Source of the DNA: Lachnospiraceae bacterium
GTDB taxonomy: Bacteria > Bacillota > Clostridia > Lachnospirales > Lachnospiraceae
Length of the DNA: 64,000 nt
Reading direction: 5' to 3'
Assembly: GCA_902381685.1 (NCBI GenBank)
Contig: LR698958.1
Span: 62,001-126,000 of the forward strand
Both the position numbers and the translations under genes were made by a program. Below are positions 15,808-23,508 of this stretch, piece by piece (the first letter of the stretch is position 1; the number at the start of each line of letters is the position of its first letter). The notes under the pieces are model-generated. The model was not told where the DNA came from, ran no database searches, and worked only from the letters and a program-made list of their open reading frames with translations.

Positions 15808-17190
15808 TTACGCCTTTCTTCGTTTCCAGCATCTTGAAGCACCGATAATTAAAATACATGCCGGTATTCCAAAAATAGCAAGCAGACTGAATGCTCCTGC
15901 ATGCCGGACGGTATTGTAAGTCACTTCCAGACTTTTTGGTTTAACAGATACATTTTCCACATCATCAAAATTACTTGTCACGGCATTTACAAACAAGGTC
16001 AGATTTTCCGTATTGCTAAACATTTCCGTTAAGTTCGAGTCAATCATCGTGCTTGCACCGATAACGGTAAGTCTTCCCTTTGTCTCACTGTCCTCCGCAA
16101 CCGCACCCAGTATGTACGTTCCCTCTTTTTGTTCTTTCTCCGTCACTGCATATGCTTTTTCCGAAGTTGTCATGAAACTGTCAACACTCACATTTTCACT
16201 TGCCGGAGTAGTTTCCGTAAATCCTACCGAATTTACAAGCAATACCGTTTCAGACGAAATATCATTTGCCATCTTTCCTGAAACGGAAAGATTCGGGATT
16301 AAGTAATAATAATTCCCCTGATAAGACCGCTCCGTATCGGCAATATACCCCTCCGCCTGCTGTAAACCGTATTCTTTCAACAGATTTTTCAAATTCGGTG
16401 TATCCGCATCTGCCCCACCGGACATAAACAATACTTTTCCGCCTTCTTTTAAATATGCCGAAAGTGTTTTCTGCTCATCTGCCGTGATATCTGTAGTCGG
16501 TGCATAGATAAAAATCAAATCACAGTCTTCCGGTATCTCTTTTTTCATCATTAAATTCAGTTCATTTACGCTGATATTTGATTTTCCAAGAAGAGCCGAC
16601 ACCTCCGTTGACAGCGTACTCTCTCCGTGTCCCGCAAGGCGATACACCGTTTTATTTACCGTACTTGTCACATAATTCACCGCACTTGTCAACTGCCCTT
16701 CCGCATCAAACTCTTTTTCCTGCATTGTCCCGCTATAATAGGACATTTCATCATACACAATAATATCCGTAAACGGAATCACAATACTTCTTTCTGTTTC
16801 TTTACATTGCACAACAATACTATTTTCTTCCCCGTCATATTTATCCAAAGCACTTGGGTGTAAAACAGGATCCACATATTCTACATCAATCTTATCAGAT
16901 AAGGCGGCATATTTTTTTACAAAAGTTTTGATTCTGTCGTCCACAGACTTTTTCTCCGCCAAAATCGTAAATGTAATCTCTTTATCCAGTTCTTTCAATA
17001 CTTTTTTACTTGTATTTGTAATTTCATATAATTGATTTCCACTGACATCAATAGTCTTCGCACTCGACGGCAGTTTTCCCGCCAGCATATTTACCACAAT
17101 CGCTATCGCTATAACAACAGCCGTCAGCGCCATACTGTATGTACCTTTTTTAGTATGTACGCTCTTAAACAATTCTTTTATTTTCTGCAT
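15808..17190 (-). CDS. GldG-like ABC transporter auxiliary protein
   Basis: The 460-residue protein has one membrane helix near residues 19-38, a long extracytoplasmic domain and a second helix close to the C-terminus (AFSLLAIFGIPACILIIGA) before a basic tail. The domain includes YEITNTSKKVLKELDKEITFTIL, YVDPVLHPS, HGESTL and VLFMSGGADADTPNL, the pattern of the GldG/ABC_transp_aux family, related to type 1 glutamine amidotransferase-like folds. It sits 12 nt after the permease gene. Gliding itself is not implied: this family is widespread in non-gliding Firmicutes. Confidence 0.87.
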   Translation of the reverse strand: MQKIKELFKSVHTKKGTYSMALTAVVIAIAIVVNMLAGKLPSSAKTIDVSGNQLYEITNTSKKVLKELDKEITFTILAEKKSVDDRIKTFVKKYAALSDKIDVEYVDPVLHPSALDKYDGEENSIVVQCKETERSIVIPFTDIIVYDEMSYYSGTMQEKEFDAEGQLTSAVNYVTSTVNKTVYRLAGHGESTLSTEVSALLGKSNISVNELNLMMKKEIPEDCDLIFIYAPTTDITADEQKTLSAYLKEGGKVLFMSGGADADTPNLKNLLKEYGLQQAEGYIADTERSYQGNYYYLIPNLSVSGKMANDISSETVLLVNSVGFTETTPASENVSVDSFMTTSEKAYAVTEKEQKEGTYILGAVAEDSETKGRLTVIGASTMIDSNLTEMFSNTENLTLFVNAVTSNFDDVENVSVKPKSLEVTYNTVRHAGAFSLLAIFGIPACILIIGASRCWKRRKA

Positions 17191-17202
17191 ATCTGTTTCC
17201 TC

Positions 17203-18069
17203 CTAATTCCAACGTCTTTTCTGTATTGTCTGCATTGTCAGAAAAACAAATACAAAAATAAGAGAAATATATAGTATCAGACTTCCTATATCCAGCAGAT
17301 GATTAAACACAATATTTTCAAACCCTTCCGTCAGAAGAACTTTTTTAAGTAACTCTGCCAGTCTATTTTCAAACCATGTCTTTTTCAAAACATATCCTGC
17401 AATCGTTATCCCAAATCCAACTATTCCCAGTCCACCGCCAATTACCCAGTTCTTTGTATTTCTATAGACAATACAAGAAAGCAGTGCGATGAGGACAAGA
17501 ATCCCTGCCAGATTTCCTACAGCCGAAGTAGGCAGATATGCCAAAAGCGCATCTCCCAAATACATCACCAGAAGAACTCCAAAAGTGCTCAGCAATGCAA
17601 TAACCGGACTTTCCGTCAGAGCAGAAATTACCATTCCGATGGCGATATAAACACAGCCCATAACAAAAAAAGTAAAAATCCCTGCATAATCAATCAGAAA
17701 ATTTGCTTTCCCCTGACTTTTAATAATAATCGGAAAAGCCATAAAAATAAGATTCGGAACAAGAAAAACTGTCGTCATGGCAAAATATTTTCCTAAAACG
17801 ACTGACAGTACACTGACCGGTGATGTCAAAAGCAACTGATCCGTCTTGTTCTTCCTCTCCTCCGCAAAACATCTCATAGTTAAAATCGGTATGCTCAAAA
17901 TGAAAATAAAACCTGCTCCGTACAGTGCATAGGAAAAATATGGGTACCCCATATTCAAGTTATATACCATAAAATATATTCCGGTAAAAATAATAATCGC
18001 GGCGATAAACACATACCCCGTCATTGAGTCGAAATAGGATTTCAATTCCCTCTTATAAATCGCTTTCAT
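17203..18069 (-). CDS. ABC-2 type transporter permease (GldF-like)
   Basis: The 288-residue membrane protein begins MKAIYKRELKSYFDSMTGYVF, the typical cytoplasmic coupling start of ABC-2 permeases, and has six hydrophobic segments. LTMRCFAEERKNKTDQLLLTSPVS between segments 2 and 3 is the characteristic cytoplasmic loop of GldF/NosY-type permeases. Its start overlaps the ATPase gene by 17 nt, and GldG follows after 12 nt. The substrate is unknown. Confidence 0.9.
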   Translation of the reverse strand: MKAIYKRELKSYFDSMTGYVFIAAIIIFTGIYFMVYNLNMGYPYFSYALYGAGFIFILSIPILTMRCFAEERKNKTDQLLLTSPVSVLSVVLGKYFAMTTVFLVPNLIFMAFPIIIKSQGKANFLIDYAGIFTFFVMGCVYIAIGMVISALTESPVIALLSTFGVLLVMYLGDALLAYLPTSAVGNLAGILVLIALLSCIVYRNTKNWVIGGGLGIVGFGITIAGYVLKKTWFENRLAELLKKVLLTEGFENIVFNHLLDIGSLILYISLIFVFVFLTMQTIQKRRWN

Positions 18070-19036
18070 CTTCCAATTCCTCCTCTTCTACAATTGCTTC
18101 ATGTTTTTCCTCTTCCGTCAATTCTAAAAATACATCTTCCAAAGAAACCTTCTGTCTTGTTATCTCCACAAGCGGACATTCGTTTTTTGAAAAGGCAAAG
18201 AAAACTTCTTCCCGAATATCTCTTCCATTCTCAATTTCAATATCCACTTCCACAAATTCTCCCCGTTGTTTACACTCTATATGTTCAATATACTCCACTT
18301 TTTCTAAAATATTTTCCACTCTTCCAACTTCATCTGCCTTTGCCACAAGATGAAGCATTTCTGTTCCGCTTATCCTCTTTTCAAGATTCTCCGGTGTATC
18401 ACTTGCCACCAACTTTCCATTGGAAATGATCATAATATAATCACATACTTCCCGCACTTCTGCCAATATATGCGAACTCAAAATAACAGTATGCTCTTTT
18501 GCCAGTTCCCGAATCAATTCTCGAATTTCAATAATCTGTTTTGGATCCAGCCCCACCGTAGGCTCATCTAAAATAATAATCTCCGGAAATCCTAAAATTG
18601 CCTGTGCAAGTCCGACACGCTGTTTATACCCTTTGGATAAATTTTTAATCAGGCGCATCTCCACCTCTTCCAGTTTTACAAGTTCCACAACTTTATTAAT
18701 CTGCTCATTTCTCTCGGATTTAGGAATCTTTTTCAAATCTGACACAAAACAAAGATACTCCAAAACTGTCATATCCGTGTATAGCGGCGGAATTTCAGGC
18801 AAATACCCTATGCTCTTCTTTGCTGCTTCAGGTTCTTCTAAAATGTTATGTCCGTTAACAATCACCTCCCCTTCTGTCGCTCCTAAATATCCTGTCATAA
18901 TGTTCATTGTCGTAGATTTTCCCGCACCGTTTGGTCCAAGAAAGCCATAGATTTCCCCCTTATTCACGGTAAAACTCAAATGGTCCACTGCTAAATACTC
19001 TCCGTATTTCTTTACCAGATTTTTTACCTCAATCAT
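18053..19036 (-). CDS. ABC transporter ATP-binding protein (GldA-like)
   Basis: The 327-residue ATPase has Walker A GPNGAGKST, the Q-loop GYLPEIPPLY, the ABC signature LSKGYKQRVGLAQ, Walker B IIILDEPTVGLDP and the switch histidine SSHI. The extra 90-residue C-terminal domain, with an acidic tail, is common in GldA/NatA-type exporters. It is the first gene of the four-gene GldA-GldF-GldG-DUF4340 operon. GGAGG lies 9 nt before the ATG. A weak extended -10 (TGTTAGAAT) is found at 19074-19082 on the minus strand. Confidence 0.92.
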   Translation of the reverse strand: MIEVKNLVKKYGEYLAVDHLSFTVNKGEIYGFLGPNGAGKSTTMNIMTGYLGATEGEVIVNGHNILEEPEAAKKSIGYLPEIPPLYTDMTVLEYLCFVSDLKKIPKSERNEQINKVVELVKLEEVEMRLIKNLSKGYKQRVGLAQAILGFPEIIILDEPTVGLDPKQIIEIRELIRELAKEHTVILSSHILAEVREVCDYIMIISNGKLVASDTPENLEKRISGTEMLHLVAKADEVGRVENILEKVEYIEHIECKQRGEFVEVDIEIENGRDIREEVFFAFSKNECPLVEITRQKVSLEDVFLELTEEEKHEAIVEEEELEDESDL

Positions 19037-19130
19037 TGCCTGCTACCTCCTGCAAAATACTTTCGTTGTCCATTCTAACAATAATTGGAAAAAATTCTGT
19101 GATGATTGTATGTAGTTTTTGTGAACACCT

Positions 19131-19179
19131 TGTGTTTGGGGACGTAGTTTTTTTACATTTCACTACGTCCCCAAACACA
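19131..19179. repeat. REP-type hairpin, left
   Basis: TGTGTTTGGGGACGTAGT (19131-19148) is perfectly complementary to 19162-19179 across a 13-nt loop. It lies downstream of the transposase gene and upstream of the GldA-like gene. Confidence 0.85.
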
Positions 19180-19184
19180 AAATC

Positions 19185-19216
19185 CCCTGTCCCTTTTTAC
19201 AGAATACCCCGTCCCT
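19185..19216. repeat. 32-bp inverted repeat, left arm
   Basis: This segment is an exact reverse complement of 20021-20052 and ends 8 nt before the transposase stop. Its core is CTGTCCCTTTTTACAG and ACCCCGTCCCT. Confidence 0.9.
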
Positions 19217-19224
19217 TTTTACTA

Positions 19225-19992
19225 CTACTCACCAATAATCTTTTTCTTTACAAACAAATATAGGTTCTCACTCCTTGTGGAAGAAATTTTCATTTTATCA
19301 ATTAACCTTTCCTTATACTCTTCGCGCAAGGATTTTTCCTCTATAATTTCTTCTATTTTGGATAAATTCTTTTCCATTTTCATTTGTTCCAAAATATTTA
19401 AAGCAATTTCCTGCCTTTGCAAATGCATATCTTCTTTTACATCATCTATAACTACATATTGCTTTTTATTATGAAAATTCACAACATCTTCCCACTCTTC
19501 AAATTTTCTTTGAAATATAGTCAATGCGTTTTCATGCAATATATCATTTTTTAATAATTGATATTCGCCTATACTACTATATTTGTACTGTAAATAAGTA
19601 TTTTCATTATGACATTTCATCGGATTTAAATGAATGTAGCGCACACAATTCCAAAAATATCGTTCACTTTCAATGCATTCGCTTTTAAACCGATTTTGGA
19701 AAACGTGTCCGTTTCTGTTATGTTTATAATTATAATATTCTGCGTATTTTGCCAGACATTTGGCCATGAATGCGGCTAAAACAGCCATATCGGATTTGAT
19801 AATTAGATGTACATGATTAGACATAATACAGTATGCATAAATTTCCACTTCATCTTCTTTAAGATATTCTCGTAAAATTCTTTTAAAATAAAGTTTTTCA
19901 CGCGTTTGATTAAAAATTCTCTCTTTATTTATTCCTTTTGCTATCACATGATAAAATCCGGTAGCACTTTTTCTTCTTCGTTGACGCGGCAT
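19225..19992 (-). CDS. REP-associated tyrosine transposase (Y1/HUH, RAYT)
   Basis: The 255-residue protein has the single-strand HUH nuclease fold of IS200/IS605-like transposases. The metal-binding HxH is in MSNHVHLI (H60 and H62). GHVFQNRFKS is at about residues 95-104, and RYIHLNPMK near 118-126 carries the probable catalytic tyrosine. The start RQRRRKSATGFYHVIAKG is that of TnpA_REP proteins. The C-terminal 110 residues are basic and helical and may bind the REP hairpins. Such enzymes cleave and join REP hairpins at GTAG. Both hairpins here contain GACGTAG, so enzyme and substrate are found together. The frame is intact. Confidence 0.92.
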   Translation of the reverse strand: MPRQRRRKSATGFYHVIAKGINKERIFNQTREKLYFKRILREYLKEDEVEIYAYCIMSNHVHLIIKSDMAVLAAFMAKCLAKYAEYYNYKHNRNGHVFQNRFKSECIESERYFWNCVRYIHLNPMKCHNENTYLQYKYSSIGEYQLLKNDILHENALTIFQRKFEEWEDVVNFHNKKQYVVIDDVKEDMHLQRQEIALNILEQMKMEKNLSKIEEIIEEKSLREEYKERLIDKMKISSTRSENLYLFVKKKIIGE

Positions 19993-20020
19993 ATTTCACC
20001 TTCCCTTTTATTATTCATTT

Positions 20021-20052
20021 AGGGACGGGGTATTCTGTAAAAAGGGACAGGG
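20021..20052. repeat. 32-bp inverted repeat, right arm
   Basis: This is the exact partner of 19185-19216. It contains two near-identical 13-mers, GGGACGGGGTATT (20022-20034) and GGGACAGGGTATT (20044-20056, extending past the arm). Confidence 0.9.
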
Positions 20053-20059
20053 TATTTCT

Positions 20060-20104
20060 CATTTGGGGACGTAGTCAAATCGCAAATGACTACGTCCCCA
20101 AATG
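20060..20104. repeat. REP-type hairpin, right
   Basis: CATTTGGGGACGTAGTCA (20060-20077) pairs perfectly with 20087-20104 across a 9-nt loop. It lies 23 nt after the glyS stop and may also stabilise or end that transcript, though no T-run follows. Confidence 0.85.
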
Positions 20105-20127
20105 AATCACCAAATGAATCAAATAAA

Positions 20128-21516
20128 CTAAAACTCAAACTTCTTCTCAAAATATGCTTTTAAGTCTTCAATTTTAATTCTTTCCTGCTCCATCGTATCA
20201 CGGTCACGAACAGTAACTGCTCCGTCTTCCTCAGAATCAAAATCATATGTTACACAGAACGGTGTTCCGATTTCGTCCTGACGGCGATAACGTTTTCCGA
20301 TGTTTCCTCTGTCATCGAATTCACAGTTGTATGTTTTTGATAATTCAGCGAATACTTTTTCCGCACCTTCGTTTAATTTCTTAGAAAGCGGCAATACACC
20401 GATTTTAATTGGCGCTAATGCCGGGTGGAAGTGCATTACAGTACGAACATCTCCGCCTTCCAATTCTTCCTCATCGTAAGCGCTGCAAAGGAATGCCAAT
20501 ACCATACGGTCTGCTCCAAGAGAAGGTTCGATAACGTATGGGATATATTTTTCTTTCTTTTCATCATCAAAATATGTCATATCCTGTTTTGACACTTCCT
20601 GATGCTGAGATAAATCGTAATCCGTTCTGTCAGCAATTCCCCATAATTCTCCCCAACCGAATGGAAATAAGAACTCTACGTCTGTTGTCGCTTTACTGTA
20701 GAAACAAAGTTCTTCCGGAGAATGGTCTCTCGCACGCACTTCATCTTCTTTTAATCCGAGTGAATATAACCAGTCTAAACAGAATTTTTTCCAGTATGCA
20801 AACCATTCAAGGTCTGTTCCCGGTTCACAGAAGAATTCTAATTCCATCTGTTCAAATTCTCTTGTTCTGAAAGTGAAGTTACCCGGAGTGATTTCGTTAC
20901 GGAATGATTTACCAATCTGTCCGATTCCGAATGGGATTTTCTTTCTTGATGTACGCTGTACGTTTTTAAAGTTTACAAAAATTCCCTGTGCTGTTTCCGG
21001 ACGTAAATATACTGTATTTTTTGCATCTTCCGTAACACCCTGGAATGTTTTGAACATTAAGTTAAACTGACGGATTTCCGTAAAGTTATGCTTTTTACAA
21101 GTTGGACATGGAACTTCGTGTTCTGCAATCCACGCTTCCATCTGCTCTTTTGACCATGCATCTACACTTTCTGTCAATTCAATTCCGTTTTCTGCCGCAA
21201 AGTCTTCAATTAATTTGTCAGCACGGAATCTTTCTTTACATTCTTTACAGTCCATTAAAGGATCGCTGAATCCGCCCAAATGTCCTGAGGCAACCCATGT
21301 CTGCGGATTCATCAGGATAGCACAGTCAACACCTACGTTATATGGATTTTCCTGAATAAATTTCTTCCACCATGCTCTTTTTACGTTGTTTTTTAATTCT
21401 ACACCGAGATTACCGTAATCCCATGTATTTGCCAGTCCCCCGTAAATTTCTGAACCCGGATATACAAATCCTCTCGATTTTGCTACTGCTACAATTTTTT
21501 CCATTGTCTTTTCCAT
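20128..21516 (-). CDS. glyS: Glycyl-tRNA synthetase, class II homodimeric type
   Basis: The 462-residue enzyme attaches glycine to tRNA-Gly. It is the eukaryote/Gram-positive alpha2 type. [29 protein letters not shown] at the N-terminus, motif 2 in [24 protein letters not shown], the motif 3 region [11 protein letters not shown], and a C-terminal anticodon-binding domain from about residue 355 are visible. Two C-x-x-C pairs (CKECKE and CPTCKK) could bind zinc. The ATG of MEKTMEKIV is chosen because GGAG lies 9 nt before it; an in-frame GTG 18 nt upstream is less likely. The leader is short and shows no T-box. Confidence 0.97.
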   Translation of the reverse strand: MEKTMEKIVAVAKSRGFVYPGSEIYGGLANTWDYGNLGVELKNNVKRAWWKKFIQENPYNVGVDCAILMNPQTWVASGHLGGFSDPLMDCKECKERFRADKLIEDFAAENGIELTESVDAWSKEQMEAWIAEHEVPCPTCKKHNFTEIRQFNLMFKTFQGVTEDAKNTVYLRPETAQGIFVNFKNVQRTSRKKIPFGIGQIGKSFRNEITPGNFTFRTREFEQMELEFFCEPGTDLEWFAYWKKFCLDWLYSLGLKEDEVRARDHSPEELCFYSKATTDVEFLFPFGWGELWGIADRTDYDLSQHQEVSKQDMTYFDDEKKEKYIPYVIEPSLGADRMVLAFLCSAYDEEELEGGDVRTVMHFHPALAPIKIGVLPLSKKLNEGAEKVFAELSKTYNCEFDDRGNIGKRYRRQDEIGTPFCVTYDFDSEEDGAVTVRDRDTMEQERIKIEDLKAYFEKKFEF

Positions 21517-21620
21517 TCGCTTTCTCTCCTTCACATTTTATTTTTAACTTACAGATACATAAATTTTTCCGTAACAAATGTCTTTTCTATGTAATTTATA
21601 GATTTTATAAATTGTTAATT

Positions 21621-21649
21621 ATTATACAGTTTTTCTATAAACTTGTAAA
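21621..21649 (-). promoter_or_regulatory. Promoter of glyS
   Basis: TTTACA (21644-21649) and TATAAT (21621-21626) are separated by 17 nt on the minus strand. This places the start of transcription about 100 nt before the ATG. Confidence 0.7.
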
Positions 21650-21652
21650 TGT

Positions 21653-22399
21653 CTACTTTAGGCAAATTTCCAATATCTCCAAAGATTTGAAACTTTTATC
21701 CACATAAAAAGAAAGGTATCCTGATACAATTTTTTTCAATTTTTTCAGTACATTTTCCGATACCGTAAATGTATATAACTTCTCAATTGATGAGCCTGCA
21801 ATGTATTGCATGGCATACAGTGTGGACGTGTCGATTTCCACCGCGTCTTTTACCTCATTTATACAGTTCTTACAAATGATGCCTCCCTGTCTTACACTAA
21901 ATACAACCGGAGCATCTGCGCTTCCGCATTTTACACATTGGAATACTTGCGGTCCCTCTCCATTGATATAAACTGCCTTTAGTTCATAAATACACCGTAT
22001 TAATTCATTAGAAATATTTTTTTTCGTTAATGCCCTAAACGTCTGATACAGTAATTTTAGCATCTGCGTCTCATCATTTTGCTCTCTTGTATAATATTCT
22101 GCAAATTCCATAAAATAGAACCCGTAATATGTAGCCTCCATATCATTTTTCAGTTCCTGAAAATAATTGGAAATATGAACCTGCATAATATTATAAGAGT
22201 TTCTTCCTTCATATAACGTAAATTCTCCAAAGCAAAAAGGACTTACGGCACCTCCAAATTGGCTGTTCGGTCTTCTTGCCCCTTTTGCAAATGCTGAAAT
22301 CCGCCCTTTTTCCTTTGTCAGAATCACAACTCTTTTATCGTACTCCCCTATCGGAGTCACTGACAGCACAATACCTGTCACTATCACCGGCTGATTCAC
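21653..22399 (-). CDS. recO: DNA repair protein RecO
   Basis: RecO loads RecA on SSB-coated single-stranded DNA in the RecFOR pathway. The N-terminal OB fold begins NQPVIVTGIVLSVTPIGEYDKRVVILT. The helical part contains GARRPNSQFGG, and a four-cysteine zinc motif lies in CVKC and GGIICKNC. The start is set at the GTG of VNQPVIV (22397-22399), with AGGGGA 8 nt upstream, giving 248 residues. A longer frame upstream lies inside the overlapping yqzL-like gene. The order yqzL-recO, with era upstream, is conserved in Firmicutes. Confidence 0.93.
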   Translation of the reverse strand: MNQPVIVTGIVLSVTPIGEYDKRVVILTKEKGRISAFAKGARRPNSQFGGAVSPFCFGEFTLYEGRNSYNIMQVHISNYFQELKNDMEATYYGFYFMEFAEYYTREQNDETQMLKLLYQTFRALTKKNISNELIRCIYELKAVYINGEGPQVFQCVKCGSADAPVVFSVRQGGIICKNCINEVKDAVEIDTSTLYAMQYIAGSSIEKLYTFTVSENVLKKLKKIVSGYLSFYVDKSFKSLEILEICLK

Positions 22400-22499
22400 G
22401 ATTGTATTCCCCTGTCTTTTCCATTCTGCTTTCACAGTATTCTAAATAGTCCTCAATTTTTCCCGACTTGGAAAATTTATCCCATGCCGTAAGTTCCAT
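22335..22499 (-). CDS. YqzL-like small protein overlapping recO
   Basis: A 54-residue frame starts at the ATG at 22497-22499, with the ribosome-binding site GAGGTGA 5 nt upstream, and ends at 22335. It begins MELTAWDKFSKSGKIEDYLE, the usual form of the short YqzL-like proteins that lie between era and recO in Firmicutes. Its last 65 nt overlap recO in another frame. Function is unknown. It is too short for simple ORF listings, but ribosome-binding site, position and family pattern support it. The divergent tail after about residue 35 is constrained by the recO overlap. Confidence 0.75.
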   Translation of the reverse strand: MELTAWDKFSKSGKIEDYLEYCESRMEKTGEYNRESAGDSDRYCAVSDSDRGVR

Positions 22500-22589
22500 C
22501 GAATCACCTCTTCTTCTGTTTCTTTACTTTTAGGTTCTCCGATTAAACTTGCTCTATACTATCAAAAAACTTCCAACATTTCCAAAATA

Positions 22590-23486
22590 TTATTCATCTT
22601 TTGTATAGCCAAAGTTCTTAATGAGGAAGTCGCTGTCTCTCCAGTCTTTTTTCACTTTTACCCACAGTTTTAAATTCACCTGCATTTCCAGCATTTTTTC
22701 TATTTCATAGCGGGCGTTTGTGCCAATCTTTTTCAGCATGCTTCCCTGTTTTCCAATGATAATTCCTTTGTGGGAATCTCTCTCACAGATGATTGTCGCC
22801 TCAATCTCCACAATCTTTCTTTTAAACTGCATTTTTTCAATGGAAACCGCAATCCCGTGCGGAATTTCTTCGTTTAATGCGTGCAATGCTTTTTCGCGGA
22901 TAATCTCTGCAACAATCTGTCTCTGCGGCTGGTCTGTAACCGTGTCTTCATCATAGAACTGCGGTCCGTATGGGAGGTACTGAAATAAAACTTTCAGTAA
23001 TTCCTCCGTATTTTCTCCATTTTTTGCCGAAACCGGAACGATTGCCGCAAAATCATAGATTTTCTGATACGCATCAATAAAAGCAAATACTTCGTCTTTT
23101 TTTACCATATCTACTTTATTGATAACGAGAATAACAGGTGTTTTTACTCTTTTCAGTTGTTCTGCAATGTGTTTTTCTCCTGCGCCGATAAATGTGGACG
23201 GCTCTACGAGCCAAAGTACAACGTCCACCTCATTTAACGTGCGTTCCGCCACATTTACCATATATTCTCCCAGTTTGTTCTTTGCCTTATGAATTCCCGG
23301 AGTATCCACAAACACAACCTGTCCCTGCTCCGTTGTCAGCACAGTTTGTATTCTGTTTCTTGTCGTCTGCGGTTTATTTGATGTAATTGCAATTTTCTGT
23401 CCTATCAAATAATTCATCAATGTTGATTTACCAACATTGGGTCTTCCGATTAAGGTTACAAACCCTGATTTATAATCTGCTCTCAT
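22590..23486 (-). CDS. era: GTPase Era
   Basis: The 298-residue GTPase helps mature 16S rRNA and assemble the 30S subunit. G1 is GRPNVGKST (residues 13-21), G3 is DTPG, G4 is NKVD and G5 is SAK. The KH RNA-binding domain contains GIIIGKQGSMLKKIG near residue 235. The start is the ATG of MRADYKSGF, preceded by GAGAGG; an open extension of 41 residues further upstream overlaps the M16 peptidase gene and lacks Era-like sequence. It starts 22 nt after that gene. Confidence 0.96.
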   Translation of the reverse strand: MRADYKSGFVTLIGRPNVGKSTLMNYLIGQKIAITSNKPQTTRNRIQTVLTTEQGQVVFVDTPGIHKAKNKLGEYMVNVAERTLNEVDVVLWLVEPSTFIGAGEKHIAEQLKRVKTPVILVINKVDMVKKDEVFAFIDAYQKIYDFAAIVPVSAKNGENTEELLKVLFQYLPYGPQFYDEDTVTDQPQRQIVAEIIREKALHALNEEIPHGIAVSIEKMQFKRKIVEIEATIICERDSHKGIIIGKQGSMLKKIGTNARYEIEKMLEMQVNLKLWVKVKKDWRDSDFLIKNFGYTKDE

Positions 23487-23508
23487 GCTTACCTCTCTTT
23501 TTGTATTT

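Larger units (their letters stand above)
19131..20104. mobile_element. REP-associated transposase unit with two REP-type hairpins
   Basis: The unit consists of, from left: an 18-bp-stem hairpin (19131-19179), one arm of a 32-bp inverted repeat (19185-19216), the transposase gene, the second arm (20021-20052) and another 18-bp-stem hairpin (20060-20104). Both hairpins share the core TTTGGGGACGTAGT, which includes the GTAG tetranucleotide typical of REP sequences. The symmetric bracket suggests a transposable or formerly transposable unit. No target duplication was found by eye. Confidence 0.75.

Noticed and set aside
19131..20104. CRISPR-like array
   Set aside because: There are only two hairpins and one inverted repeat pair, with no regular spacers and no cas genes.
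21517..21652. T-box leader for glyS
   Set aside because: The leader is only about 100 nt, with no specifier stem, T-box sequence or terminator.
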